Shown: positions 47,693 through 56,858, counted from the first letter of the stretch. The stretch: 64,000 nucleotides of DNA from Streptomyces sp. TLI_105 (GCF_900105415.1 NZ_FNSM01000001.1:3200501-3264500); one strand, 5' to 3'. Made by a program: numbers and translations. The notes: a model not told the origin generated them from the sequence alone.

Positions 47693-49039
47693 ATGAATGC
47701 CATGGGGGTGCGCTGGACGACGGAACAGGTGCTTGCGCTGGCTCCTGACGAGGCGTCGCGCAGAGCGGGGAGCGAGCTCGGCACGGCCGGGCCCTGGTCG
47801 GAGACGGGCTGCGGTGACGGCGTCGTCTGGGGCCTGTGCAAGGGCAGCGGAAGCACGCCGTACCGGACGGTCGTCGACACGACGGGACCCGCGTACTCGT
47901 GCGGTTGCCCCAGCCGGAAGTCTCCCTGCAAGCACGCGCTGGGCCTGCTGCTGCTCCGGGCGGCGGACGGGATCGCCGCCGAGGGGTGCCCCGCGCCCGA
48001 CTGGGCCGCGCAGTGGCTCACCGCGCGGCGCGACCGGACCGCGAGCGCGGACCTTCGGGCCGGGGACGGGGCCCCGGGAGCGACGGCGGATCCGGAGGCG
48101 GTGCGCCGCCGGGCCGAGCGCAGGGCGGCCCGTATCACCTCGGGCGCGCGGGAGTTGGAGCAGCGCCTCGCCGACCTGCTGCGCGGCGGTCTGGCGGTGG
48201 CCGGCCAGGCGGGGTACGGGCTGTGGGAGGAGACGGCGGCCCGCATGGTCGACGCCCAGGCGCCGGGGCTCGCCGGGCGGGTCCGGGAACTGGGGGCGAT
48301 ACCGGCCTCGGGGCCGGGCTGGCCGGTGCGGCTCCTGGAGGAGTGCGCGCTGACGCATCTCCTCGGCCGGGCGTGGCTGGCGGCGGACCGGCTGCCCGCC
48401 CCGTTCGCGACGACGGTGCGGACCCGGGTGGGCCTCACCGCCCCGGCCGACGGCGTCCCGGTGCGCGACCACTGGCTGGTCCTCGCCCAGTACGACGCGT
48501 CCGACGCCCGGCTGACGACCCGGCGGATCTGGCTGTACGGCACGACGACCGGGCGCACCGCGCTCCTGCTCTCCTTCGGCGCGGCGGGCCGGGCGCCGCA
48601 GCTCGCGCTCCCCGTGGGCGCCTTGCTGGACGGCGAGTTGACGCCGCACACCGGCTCGGGTCAGGTGCGGGCTGAGCCGGGCGAGCGGTTCGTCCCGGTC
48701 GCGGGACCCGTCGCCCCGCCGGCGGGCGGACCGGTCGGCGCGGCGCTCGACGCGTACGGTCGCGCGCTCCGCGAGGACCCGTGGCTGGGCTCCTGGCCCG
48801 TGACGCTGAGACAGGTCGTACCGGCGCGCGCGGAGTACGGCTGGCAGCTCGCCGACGCCGACGGCCGCGAGGCGCTGCCCCTGACGCCCGCCGCCCAGTC
48901 CCGGCCCGGTCTCTGGCGCCTGGTCGCCCTGTCCGGCGGCGCCCCGGTGACCGTCTTCGGCGAGGTCGGGCACCGGGGGTTCACCCCGCTCGCCGCCTGG
49001 TCGCCGGAGGCCCCGGGCGAGACGGTCCCCCTCATATGA
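47693..49039 (+). CDS. SWIM zinc-finger protein (YehQ type)
   Basis: This 448-residue protein has a SWIM domain near residues 55-90: YSCGCPSRKSPCKHALGLLLL, the CxCx(n)CxH pattern (Cys 72, 74, Cys 81, His 83, approximately) that binds zinc and often nucleic acid or protein. A basic region (RRRAERRAARITSGARELEQRLADLLRGGL) follows, then a beta-rich C-terminal part. The ATG at 47693 is 7 nt after the -10 of a RecA-NDp-like promoter. It is divergent from the MoxR operon and overlaps or abuts the DUF5691 gene. Equivalent to E. coli YehQ. SWIM domains occur in several DNA-repair factors, which fits the promoter type, but the role here is unproved. Confidence 0.87.
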   Translation: MNAMGVRWTTEQVLALAPDEASRRAGSELGTAGPWSETGCGDGVVWGLCKGSGSTPYRTVVDTTGPAYSCGCPSRKSPCKHALGLLLLRAADGIAAEGCPAPDWAAQWLTARRDRTASADLRAGDGAPGATADPEAVRRRAERRAARITSGARELEQRLADLLRGGLAVAGQAGYGLWEETAARMVDAQAPGLAGRVRELGAIPASGPGWPVRLLEECALTHLLGRAWLAADRLPAPFATTVRTRVGLTAPADGVPVRDHWLVLAQYDASDARLTTRRIWLYGTTTGRTALLLSFGAAGRAPQLALPVGALLDGELTPHTGSGQVRAEPGERFVPVAGPVAPPAGGPVGAALDAYGRALREDPWLGSWPVTLRQVVPARAEYGWQLADADGREALPLTPAAQSRPGLWRLVALSGGAPVTVFGEVGHRGFTPLAAWSPEAPGETVPLI

Positions 49040-49077
49040 CGCCCGGCCACCGCGCACCGACCCACCGGAGGAGCCCG

Positions 49078-50925
49078 ATGGACACGACCGCGACCACCAC
49101 CACCGCCGCCCCGGCGGCGGGAACGACCGCCGACGACGAGGCGTCCACCCCGTCCTGGGAGGAGCTCGTCAGCTCGGCGATGCTGGGGACGGACCGTCGG
49201 CCTCCCGCCGCGCCCGCGGGCTCCGCCGCGGCCCGGGACCTGCCGGGCGCGCTGCTCGACGCGGCCGCGCTGCACACCGTACGACGCAGGGCGGGGCTGC
49301 GGCCCGGCCCCGCCGCGCCCTTGCCGGAGCCCGCGCCGGAGGATCCGCGTGCGCCGCTGCCCGAGGCCGCCCGGCTCCGCCTCGACCAGCTGCTCGCCGG
49401 CCGGACCGCGCCCTCGCCCGCCGGGCGGCGCGGGGCCGCCCCCGACCTGGCCGAGCTGCTCCCCCAGTGGCTGGCCCTCGCAGACCGGCACGGCTACAAG
49501 GCGCCGCCCGCCGCCCTGCCCGCGCTGCTCGACGCGGCCAGGGCCCGCACCGATCTGCGCCCCCAGGCGCTGCGTCTGGCGGGTCCGCGCGGCCTGTGGC
49601 TGGCCCGGCTCAACCCCGAGTGGAGGTTCGCCCTCCGGGGCCGGGGCGCGGGCGGCCGCCTCCCGTCCCCGGAGGACGCCGAGGGGGTCCGCGCGCTGTG
49701 GGACGAGGGCCTGTTCGCCGAGCGGGTCGCCCTGCTCTCCGCCGTACGGACCGAGGACCCGGCCGCCGGTCTCGCGCTGCTCGCCTCGACCTGGTCCACC
49801 GAGCGGGCGGAGGACCGGCTGATGTTCCTGGACTCGCTGCGGGCCGGGCTCTCCGGCGCCGACGAGGAGTTCCTGGAAGAGGCCCTCGACGACCGCAGCC
49901 GCAACGTCCGGGCCACCGCCGCCGAGTTGCTCTCCGCCCTGCCGGCCTCCGCTCTCGCGGGCCGGATGGCGGCCCGGGCCGCCACCTGCGTCGGCCTGGA
50001 CCGGACGGCCCCGACTCCGACGATCGCCGTCGAGGCCCCGCACGAGTGCGACGCGGCGATGCAACGGGACGGCCTGGTGGCGACGCCTCCGGCGGGCCGG
50101 GGCGAGCGTTCCTGGTGGCTGGGCCAGCTCGTCGAGGCGACGCCGCTGCCCTCCTGGCCGGCCAGGTTCGGGGGACGCGGCCCGGAGGAGATCGTGGCGC
50201 TGCCGGTCGCCGACGACTGGCAGGGCGAACTGCACGCGGCCTGGTGCCGGGCCGCCGTGCGCCAGCGGGACCCGGCGTGGTCGCGCGCGCTGCTCGGATC
50301 CCCCGGCGACCCGCCCGCGACGGGCCCCGGCACCTCGTCCCTGGGCGAGCGCGCCCAGCTCCTGTCGACGCTGCCCGTGGAGGAACGGGCGCGCTGGGTC
50401 GCCTCGTTCATCGCGGCCCACGGCCTGTCGGAGGCGTTCCAGCTGCTCGGCGTCTGCGCCGTCCCGTGGGCGGAGCCGCTCGGCGTCGCGGTGATCGACG
50501 CGCTCGACATCGCGCGCGAGGCGGGCAGTTACCCGTGGAGCTTCAGCGGGGTGATGGGCCTCGCGGAGCGCTGCCTCGCCCCGGAGGCGGCACGCCGGCT
50601 GGAGTCCCTGACGGCCCGTCCGGACGAGGCGGAGGACAGCTCCCCCGGCGCGGGCGACTACTGGTCGGAGGCCTTCCAGCGCCTGGTCTCCACCCTCCGC
50701 CTCCGCGCCGCGATGCACACCGAACTCACCCCACCGCCCCCGGCGGGCGCCCCCGCACCGTCACCGCCGGGCGCCCCCGCACCACCGCCCGGCTCCGCAC
50801 CACCGTCCGGCCCCACACCGGCACCCGGCTCCGCACCGTCCCCCGGCTCCGTACCGCCGCCCGGCTCCGCACCGTCCCCCCGCTCCGCACCATCCCCCGC
50901 TCCCGCACCGGCGCCCGGCTCCTGA
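49078..50925 (+). CDS. DUF5691 helical-repeat protein
   Basis: This 615-residue protein is almost all helical and HEAT-like: WEELVSSAMLGTDRR near the start is the DUF5691 opening, then ARDLPGALLDAAALHTVRRRAG, LLPQWLALADRHGYKAPPAALPALLDAAR, and EEFLEEALDDRSRNVRATAAELLSALP (a clear HEAT unit). The last 70 residues are a Pro/Ala/Ser repeat (PGSAPSPGS style) encoded by short tandem DNA repeats. The ATG at 49078 was chosen because GGAGGAG precedes it; an ATG at 49036 overlapping the SWIM stop is possible. It is in operon with SWIM. I have no E. coli counterpart; it probably scaffolds the MoxR/VWA system. Confidence 0.8.
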   Translation: MDTTATTTTAAPAAGTTADDEASTPSWEELVSSAMLGTDRRPPAAPAGSAAARDLPGALLDAAALHTVRRRAGLRPGPAAPLPEPAPEDPRAPLPEAARLRLDQLLAGRTAPSPAGRRGAAPDLAELLPQWLALADRHGYKAPPAALPALLDAARARTDLRPQALRLAGPRGLWLARLNPEWRFALRGRGAGGRLPSPEDAEGVRALWDEGLFAERVALLSAVRTEDPAAGLALLASTWSTERAEDRLMFLDSLRAGLSGADEEFLEEALDDRSRNVRATAAELLSALPASALAGRMAARAATCVGLDRTAPTPTIAVEAPHECDAAMQRDGLVATPPAGRGERSWWLGQLVEATPLPSWPARFGGRGPEEIVALPVADDWQGELHAAWCRAAVRQRDPAWSRALLGSPGDPPATGPGTSSLGERAQLLSTLPVEERARWVASFIAAHGLSEAFQLLGVCAVPWAEPLGVAVIDALDIAREAGSYPWSFSGVMGLAERCLAPEAARRLESLTARPDEAEDSSPGAGDYWSEAFQRLVSTLRLRAAMHTELTPPPPAGAPAPSPPGAPAPPPGSAPPSGPTPAPGSAPSPGSVPPPGSAPSPRSAPSPAPAPAPGS

Positions 50926-50954
50926 GGCGGCCCGGCCGGAACGTCCCCGGACGT

Positions 50955-50989
50955 CGACAGGGCCCTCCCGGGCGGGGAGGGCCCTGTCG
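50955..50989. terminator. Perfect 15-bp-stem terminator after the SWIM-DUF5691 operon
   Basis: CGACAGGGCCCTCCC (50955-50969) and GGGAGGGCCCTGTCG (50975-50989) pair perfectly around a 5-nt loop between the convergent DUF5691 and icmB genes. Confidence 0.88.
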
Positions 50990-51018
50990 GCCGGGGCGCA
51001 CGTGCACAGCGCAGCGGA

Positions 51019-51426
51019 CTACGCGGCGACGCGGACGTTCGCGTTCACCCACTCGACGATGGACGCGGTCGTCGCGCCCGGCGTGAAGATCTCCGCCACG
51101 CCCTTCTCCTTGAGCGGCGGGATGTCCGCGTCGGGGATGATGCCGCCGCCGAAGACCTTGATGTCCTCCGCGTCGCGGTCCTTGAGGAGCTCCAGGACCT
51201 TCACGAACAGCGTGTTGTGCGCTCCGGAGAGGATCGAGAGGCCGATCGCGTCGGCGTCCTCCTGGATCGCGGTGTCGACGATCTGCTCGGGGGTCTGATG
51301 GAGCCCGGTGTAGATGACCTCCATGCCCGCGTCGCGCAGCGCCCTCGCGATCACCTTGGCTCCGCGATCGTGGCCGTCGAGACCCGGTTTGGCGACGACC
51401 ACACGGATCGGACCGCTCACACCCAT
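51019..51426 (-). CDS. icmB: Coenzyme B12-binding subunit, isobutyryl-CoA mutase small chain
   Basis: This 135-residue protein is a stand-alone B12-binding domain. It has the DxHxxG cobalamin motif in [22 protein letters not shown] (His near residue 19), [11 protein letters not shown] and [13 protein letters not shown], all typical of mutase C-terminal domains. The length agrees with the isobutyryl-CoA mutase small subunit IcmB, which joins a large catalytic IcmA chain encoded elsewhere to interconvert isobutyryl-CoA and n-butyryl-CoA. The ATG at 51426 follows GGAGGC with good spacing. A methylmalonyl-CoA mutase-type role cannot be excluded by sequence alone. Confidence 0.88.
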   Translation of the reverse strand: MGVSGPIRVVVAKPGLDGHDRGAKVIARALRDAGMEVIYTGLHQTPEQIVDTAIQEDADAIGLSILSGAHNTLFVKVLELLKDRDAEDIKVFGGGIIPDADIPPLKEKGVAEIFTPGATTASIVEWVNANVRVAA

Positions 51427-51726
51427 CACTGCCTCCACATGCGACCCCCGCGCCTGACTGCCGGGGAGGTGAACGAACGTTATCCCCAGCATCCCGCACC
51501 GGAACCGTTTCGCGACGGCGTCCGAGGGGGAAATCACAGATGGGACATGTTCGCTCTGCGTCGTCCCCGCTTTCGGGCCCGCCTCCTGGGCCCACCAGCC
51601 GCAAGCGGGGCCGGTCGCGAAGGGAGCCGTGACGAGGTCACCACGCCTCGCGCCGCCGTCCGGGCGGCGCGGCGCATGGTGGACCGGCGTGCCGTTCGGC
51701 CCCGCGTGCCGTTCGGGAGGCCGGCC

Positions 51727-52518
51727 ATGGAGCTCGCCAAGGTCACCGCCCTCATGAAGGCCACCGCGCTGGAAGTCGCGATCCTCACCGGCCATCTCGT
51801 CCTCTACCCGTCCGGGATGGTCGCCGAGCGGCTCTCCCCCGCCCCGCGGCCCACGACGATCGCCCCGGGTAACCGGCCGGTGATCCTGCTGCACGGCTTC
51901 GTCGACAACCGGTCGGTCTTCGTCATGCTCCGCCGCTCCCTCCTCCGACACGGCCGTGACTGCGTGGAGTCACTCAACTACTCCCCGCTCACCTGCGACC
52001 TGCGGGCCGCCGCCGAGCTGCTGGGCCGCCGGGTGGACGAGGTCCGCGCCCGCACCGGACACGCCGAGGTCGACATCGTCGGGCACAGTCTCGGCGGGCT
52101 GATCGCCCGTTATTACGTGCAGCGACTGGGCGGCGACTCCCTGGTGCGCACCCTGGTCATGCTCGGCACCCCGCACGGGGGCACCACGGTGGCCCCGCTC
52201 GCCGACGCGCATCCGCTGGTGCGGCAGATGCGGCCCGGTTCGGAGGTCCTGCGGGAGCTCGCCGGGCCCGCGCCGGGCTGCCGGACCCGGTTCGTGAGCT
52301 TCTGGAGCGATCTGGACCAGGTGATGGTGCCGGCGGAGACCGCCCGCCTCGACCATCCCGACCTGCTCGTGCACAACGTGCGGGTGAGCGGCATCGGCCA
52401 TCTCGCACTGCCCGTGCATCCGACGGTGGCCGCCGGGGTCCGGGAGGCCCTCGACGCGGGCGGGCCGGTGGCCGTGGGAACGCGGGAGGAGGAGCCCGGC
52501 GCCACCTCCGTCGCCTGA
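51727..52518 (+). CDS. Alpha/beta-fold lipase/esterase
   Basis: This 263-residue protein has a hydrophobic N-terminus that may anchor it ([18 protein letters not shown]), the oxyanion HG in [10 protein letters not shown], the nucleophile in [15 protein letters not shown] (Ser about 121), an Asp in [14 protein letters not shown], and the catalytic His in [13 protein letters not shown]. It resembles secreted triacylglycerol lipase-like (class 2) and palmitoyl thioesterase-like proteins. The ATG at 51727 was chosen because GGGAGG lies 6 nt upstream; the in-frame ATG at 51547 gives a 60-residue basic extension with a weaker site. It is divergent from icmB; the 300-bp gap holds no other gene. Confidence 0.8.
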   Translation: MELAKVTALMKATALEVAILTGHLVLYPSGMVAERLSPAPRPTTIAPGNRPVILLHGFVDNRSVFVMLRRSLLRHGRDCVESLNYSPLTCDLRAAAELLGRRVDEVRARTGHAEVDIVGHSLGGLIARYYVQRLGGDSLVRTLVMLGTPHGGTTVAPLADAHPLVRQMRPGSEVLRELAGPAPGCRTRFVSFWSDLDQVMVPAETARLDHPDLLVHNVRVSGIGHLALPVHPTVAAGVREALDAGGPVAVGTREEEPGATSVA

Positions 52519-52530
52519 CCGCACGACACC

Positions 52531-52552
52531 GTTCTTCGAACGTTCATCGAAC
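52531..52552. repeat. Two tandem GTTCWTCGAAC units
   Basis: GTTCTTCGAAC (52531-52541) and GTTCATCGAAC (52542-52552) are head-to-tail, each near-palindromic. They lie just after the lipase stop and about 85 bp before the M23 promoter. They do not fit the LexA consensus spacing. Confidence 0.6.
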
Positions 52553-52631
52553 ACAAGGCCAAAGCTCTCCACCCCACCTGGCGAAACGCGACCGATTGCC
52601 CGTTTCCTGCGGGCCCAAACCCCTCCGAAGA

Positions 52632-52661
52632 TTGTCCGCCGCGCGTACCGCCGGGTACAGT
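52632..52661 (+). promoter_or_regulatory. Predicted promoter of the M23 peptidase gene
   Basis: TTGTCC (52632-52637), an 18-bp spacer and TACAGT (52656-52661) give a good sigma-70-type promoter, with a transcript leader of about 70 nt before the GTG at 52741. No c-di-AMP riboswitch consensus is present in that leader. Confidence 0.5.
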
Positions 52662-52740
52662 CGCGCCACTGCTTACCCCCGGGACACCCCTCACGGGCCC
52701 GCCCCGGACTGGTCCTGCTGCCGAGGCGAGAGAGACGTTG

Positions 52741-54324
52741 GTGAACGACCAGCACCCCCACGCCGGGTACGCCGGCGACGGCGCCCACACCACCGGCAGC
52801 TTCGCCATCGACCCGCTGTTCGGCGCCTACCCCGGCGGTCAGGCCGACCACAGCGGCCAGTGGGACCTCGGCCAGTACGCGGCCACCGGCACGTACGCGA
52901 CGACGGGGCAGTACGACACCACCGGGCAGTACGACACGACCGGCCAGTGGGACACCACGGGCCAGTGGAACACCACCGGCTCCTACGAGACCACCGGCGC
53001 GTACGAGACCGCCGCGACGCAGTACGACACCACCGGGCAGTGGGACGCCTCCGCCTGGACCGAGGCCCAGCACACCGGCCAGTACGAGACCGCCCACACC
53101 GGCGCGTACGCCGCCCAGGGCACGTACGGCTACGAGGCCTACGACGCCACCGGCCAGTGGGCCGCCCCCGCCTTCGCGACCGAGACCGGCGCCTTCGACG
53201 CGACCGCGTGGAACCACGCGACCCCGCAGCCCGAGCCGGTCGTGCCCCACCAGTACACCCCGCAGGCCGAGCACACGGCCGAGTTCGCCTTCGAGTACGT
53301 CCCCGCGGAACACGAGGGACACCAGGGACACGAAGGGCACCAGGGACACCAGGGGCTCGCCTCCGACGAGGCCGACGAGGCCTACCCGACGTACGAGGCC
53401 GAGGAGACCTACGACCCGGCCGACGCCGGAGCTCCGGAGGCCCTCGACGGCGAGGACGTCGACGGCGACGCCTACGACCAGGACGAGCCGACCGCCGAAC
53501 CGGCCGTCGAGCTCCGTACGGAGCCGCCCCTCGCCGGCCGCTCCGTACGCCGCTCCTCCGGCGGCAGCCGCGCCCGTCGCCGTACCCCCGCCAAACGGTC
53601 CGCGCTGCTGACCGTCGCCGTCCCCTCCGCCTGCGTCATGGGGGTCGCCGGCATCGCCGCCGCCTCCGTCGGCGGCCTCACCGGCACCGACACGACCGGC
53701 GGACAGAAGGACGACACGACCTCGCTGGCCGCCGCCGACCCGGCCTCGGTCAAGCAGGTCGCCGCCAACAGCGCGCTCGACACCCAGCTCGCCGCGCTCA
53801 GCGCCGACGCCCGCGACTTCGGCGACCGCGCCAGCCGCACCCAGGAGCGCATCGACCTCCGCGCCCGCCAGGCGGCCGAGAAGAAGAAGCGCGAGGAGGA
53901 GGCGGCCCGCAAGGAGGCGCTGCGCCCCAAGTACCTGCTGCCGGTGAAGCTCCACCAGCTCAGCGCGCGCTTCGGCCAGTCGGGCGTCAACTGGATGTCG
54001 CTGCACACGGGCATCGACTTCCCCGTGCAGTACGGCACCCCCGTCATGGCCGCCACCGACGGCACCGTCCGCACGCAGTGGAACAGCGCCTACGGCAACA
54101 TGGCGATCGTGACCTCCCCCGAGGGCACCGAGACCTGGTACTGCCACCTCAGCAGCACCAAGATCCGCTCGGGTTACGTCAAGGCCGGCGACGTCATTGC
54201 CTACTCGGGCAACTCCGGCAACTCCACCGGCCCGCACCTCCACTTCGAGGTCCGGCCCGGCGGCGGCTCCGCGATCGACCCACTGCCCTGGCTGCTGAGC
54301 CACGGCCTCAACCCGCTCGGCTGA
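52741..54324 (+). CDS. M23-family peptidoglycan endopeptidase with TTGQW-repeat head
   Basis: This 527-residue cell-wall hydrolase has a remarkable head of about 170 residues with repeated TTGQYD/TTGQWD units. An acidic Tyr/Glu/Gln/Gly stretch and a basic segment follow, then a membrane anchor near 293-315 (ALLTVAVPSACVMGVAGIAAASVGG), a coiled coil (about 350-395) and an M23 domain from about 415. Zinc ligands are intact: His and Asp in HTGIDFPV and the HLH of GPHLHFEV. The head is predicted cytoplasmic and the peptidase outside. GTG at 52741 follows GAGAGAG. A hairpin closes the gene. It should cut peptide cross-bridges during growth or sporulation. Confidence 0.88.
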   Translation: MNDQHPHAGYAGDGAHTTGSFAIDPLFGAYPGGQADHSGQWDLGQYAATGTYATTGQYDTTGQYDTTGQWDTTGQWNTTGSYETTGAYETAATQYDTTGQWDASAWTEAQHTGQYETAHTGAYAAQGTYGYEAYDATGQWAAPAFATETGAFDATAWNHATPQPEPVVPHQYTPQAEHTAEFAFEYVPAEHEGHQGHEGHQGHQGLASDEADEAYPTYEAEETYDPADAGAPEALDGEDVDGDAYDQDEPTAEPAVELRTEPPLAGRSVRRSSGGSRARRRTPAKRSALLTVAVPSACVMGVAGIAAASVGGLTGTDTTGGQKDDTTSLAAADPASVKQVAANSALDTQLAALSADARDFGDRASRTQERIDLRARQAAEKKKREEEAARKEALRPKYLLPVKLHQLSARFGQSGVNWMSLHTGIDFPVQYGTPVMAATDGTVRTQWNSAYGNMAIVTSPEGTETWYCHLSSTKIRSGYVKAGDVIAYSGNSGNSTGPHLHFEVRPGGGSAIDPLPWLLSHGLNPLG

Positions 54325-54348
54325 GCCTTCCCCGTACGAGAAGTGCCC

Positions 54349-54389
54349 ACGAGAAGGGCCCCGGCACAGGATGCCGGGGCCCTTCTCGT
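54349..54389. terminator. Perfect 18-bp-stem bidirectional terminator
   Basis: ACGAGAAGGGCCCCGGCA (54349-54366) and TGCCGGGGCCCTTCTCGT (54372-54389) pair perfectly between the convergent M23 and pcrA genes. Confidence 0.9.
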
Positions 54390-54398
54390 ACCGCCTCG

Positions 54399-56849
54399 CT
54401 ACAGCTTCTCGACCGGCGCGTACCGCAGGAGCAGCCGCTTCGGCTTCTCGTCGCCGAAGTCGATCGTCGCCTGGGCGTCCCCGCCGGCGCCCTGCACCGC
54501 CATGACCGTGCCGAGCCCGAACTGGTCGTGCGTGACCCGGTCGCCGACCTTGAGGGAGATGACCGGCTTCTCGCCGGCGCGCCGGGTGGCGAAGCCGGAG
54601 GGGCCGGAGCGCGAGCGGGAGGACGAGAGCGAGGAGGTGATCCCCGAGGTCGGCCCGGCGGGCTTGGCCATCGGACCGGTCCGCTTCCACTCCAGGTACG
54701 CGGGCGGGATCTCCTCCAGGAAGCGCGAGGCCGGGTTGTACGAGGGCTGGCCCCAGGCGCTGCGCATCGACGAGCGGGTGAGGTAGAGCCGCTCACGCGC
54801 GCGCGTGATGCCCACGTACGCCAGGCGCCGCTCCTCCTCCAGCTCCTTCGTCTGCCCGAGGGCGCGCATGTGCGGGAAGACGCCGTCCTCCATGCCGGTG
54901 AGGAACACCACCGGGAACTCCAGGCCCTTGGCGGTGTGCAGGGTCATCAGGGTGATGACGCCCCGGCCCTCCTCGTCCTCGTCGGGGATCTGGTCGGAGT
55001 CGGCGACGAGGGCGACCTGCTCCAGGAACTCGGCGAGGGTCGCGGGCTCCTCGCCGCGCTCCTGCTCGAACTCGAGGGCGACGGCGGCGAGTTCCTGGAG
55101 GTTCTCGATGCGGGTCTCGTCCTGCGGGTCGGTCGAGGCCTGGAGCTCGGCGAGATAGCCCGTCCGCTCCAGGACGGCCTCCAGGACGACGGCGGGGCCG
55201 GCGCCGGACTCGACGACGGTGCGCAGTTCGTCCATGAGCGCGTTGAACCGCTTCACGGCGTTCGCCGAGCGGGCGGCCATGCCGTACGCCTCGTCGACCC
55301 GCTTGAGGGCCTGCGGGAAGGTGATCTTCTCCCGCAGGGACAGGGCGTCGATCATCGCCTCGGCGCGCTCGCCGATGCCGCGCTTGGGGACGTTGAGGAT
55401 GCGGCGCAGCGGGACGTTGTCCTCGGGGTTGGCGAGGACGCGCAGGTACGCGAGGACGTCCCGGACCTCCTTGCGCTCGTAGAAGCGCACGCCGCCGACG
55501 ACCTTGTAGGGCAGGCCGACGCGGATGAAGATCTCTTCGAAGACACGGGACTGGGCGTTGGTCCGGTAGAAGACGGCGACGTCCCCGGCCTTGGCCTCGC
55601 CCGCGTCGGTGAGCCGGTCGATCTCGTCGGCGACGAACTGGGCCTCGTCGTGCTCGGTGTCGGCGACGTAACCGGTGATCTGCGATCCCGCGCCCGCGTT
55701 CGTCCACAGGTTCTTGGGGCGGCGGGACTCGTTGCGCTCGATGACGGCGTTGGCGGCGGAGAGGATCGTCTGGGTGGAGCGGTAGTTCTGCTCCAGGAGG
55801 ATCGTCGTCGCGTCCGGGTAGTCCTCCTCGAACTGGAGGATGTTGCGGATGGTCGCGCCGCGGAAGGCGTAGATCGACTGGTCGGCGTCGCCGACGACGC
55901 ACAGCTCGGCCGGGCCGAGGTCCTCGTAGCCGGTGCCGACGAGCTCGCGCACCAGCGTGTACTGGGCGTGGTTGGTGTCCTGGTACTCGTCGACGAGCAC
56001 GTGGCGGAAGCGCCGCCGGTAGTGCTCGGCGACGTCGGGGAACGCCTGGAGGAGGTGGACCGTCGTCATGATGATGTCGTCGAAGTCCAGGGCGTTGGCC
56101 TCGCGCAGCCGCGCCTGGTACATCCGGTACGCCTCGGCGAGCGTCTTCTCGAAGCCGTCGGCGGCCTGGTCGGCGAAGGCCTCCTCGTCGATCAGCTCGT
56201 TCTTCAGGTTCGAGATCTTGGCGCTGAACGACTTCGGCGGGAACTTCTTCGGGTCGAGGTCCAGGTCCCGGCAGACCAGCGACATCAGCCGCTTGGAGTC
56301 GGCGGCGTCGTAGATCGAGAAGGAGGAGGTGAAGCCGAGCTTCTTCGACTCGCGGCGCAGGATGCGGACGCAGGCGCTGTGGAAGGTCATGACCCACATC
56401 GCGTTGGCCCGCGGTCCGACGAGCTGCTCGACGCGCTCCTTCATCTCGCCGGCGGCCTTGTTCGTGAAGGTGATCGCCAGTATCTGGCCGGGGTGGACGT
56501 GCCGGGTGCCCAGGAGGTGGGCGATGCGGTGGGTGAGCACCCGGGTCTTGCCCGAGCCTGCGCCGGCGACGATGAGCAGCGGGGTGCCCGTGTGGACGAC
56601 GGCGGCGCGCTGCTGCTCGTTCAGCCCCTCCAGGAGCGCGGCGGGGTCCACGACGGGCCGGGGGTGGCCGTCGCGGTAGTGCGTCTCCCGGGCGGGCGGA
56701 GGCGCGTCGAAGTGCTCCCCGAAGAGGTCGTGCGGGACCTCCTCCTCGGCCGGCGGGGAGCCGTGCTCGTCGTCCTCGGGGTGGGGCGGCGGCTCCTCCG
56801 AGTGGTTCTGGAGGCCGGCCAGGAAGCTGTCGTCAAAGAGGCTGCTCAT
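54399..56849 (-). CDS. pcrA: ATP-dependent DNA helicase PcrA/UvrD
   Basis: This 816-residue SF1A helicase has an acidic N-terminal extension of about 65 residues, then the Q motif and Walker A (LNEQQRAAVVHTGTPLLIVAGAGSGKTRVL). Further motifs include TFTNKAAGEMKERV (Ia), LVDEYQDTNHAQY (II), GDADQSIYAFRGA (III), QNYRSTQTIL (IV), VITLMTLHTAKGLEFPVVFL (V) and EERRLAYVGITRARERL (VI). It unwinds DNA in excision repair, removes RecA filaments and acts at stalled forks. The ATG at 56849 stands just after the -10 of a RecA-NDp-like promoter, so damage induction is likely. Confidence 0.95.
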   Translation of the reverse strand: MSSLFDDSFLAGLQNHSEEPPPHPEDDEHGSPPAEEEVPHDLFGEHFDAPPPARETHYRDGHPRPVVDPAALLEGLNEQQRAAVVHTGTPLLIVAGAGSGKTRVLTHRIAHLLGTRHVHPGQILAITFTNKAAGEMKERVEQLVGPRANAMWVMTFHSACVRILRRESKKLGFTSSFSIYDAADSKRLMSLVCRDLDLDPKKFPPKSFSAKISNLKNELIDEEAFADQAADGFEKTLAEAYRMYQARLREANALDFDDIIMTTVHLLQAFPDVAEHYRRRFRHVLVDEYQDTNHAQYTLVRELVGTGYEDLGPAELCVVGDADQSIYAFRGATIRNILQFEEDYPDATTILLEQNYRSTQTILSAANAVIERNESRRPKNLWTNAGAGSQITGYVADTEHDEAQFVADEIDRLTDAGEAKAGDVAVFYRTNAQSRVFEEIFIRVGLPYKVVGGVRFYERKEVRDVLAYLRVLANPEDNVPLRRILNVPKRGIGERAEAMIDALSLREKITFPQALKRVDEAYGMAARSANAVKRFNALMDELRTVVESGAGPAVVLEAVLERTGYLAELQASTDPQDETRIENLQELAAVALEFEQERGEEPATLAEFLEQVALVADSDQIPDEDEEGRGVITLMTLHTAKGLEFPVVFLTGMEDGVFPHMRALGQTKELEEERRLAYVGITRARERLYLTRSSMRSAWGQPSYNPASRFLEEIPPAYLEWKRTGPMAKPAGPTSGITSSLSSSRSRSGPSGFATRRAGEKPVISLKVGDRVTHDQFGLGTVMAVQGAGGDAQATIDFGDEKPKRLLLRYAPVEKL

Positions 56850-56858
56850 CGCCTCACG

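Noticed and set aside
42689..50925. Known phage-defence system (for example a classical BREX, DISARM or MoxR-VWA-protease ternary system)
   Set aside because: The AAA/VWA pair is shared with conflict systems, but no nuclease, protease, methylase or toxin gene is present and the block sits among housekeeping genes.
52531..52552. LexA (SOS) box
   Set aside because: The actinobacterial box is GAAC-N4-GTTC; here GAAC and GTTC are adjacent and GTTC-GAAC spacing is 3 bp.
52662..52740. c-di-AMP riboswitch in the M23 peptidase leader
   Set aside because: CCGAGGCGAGAGAG looks like the 3' end of that motif, but the leader of about 70 nt is too short and the core is absent.
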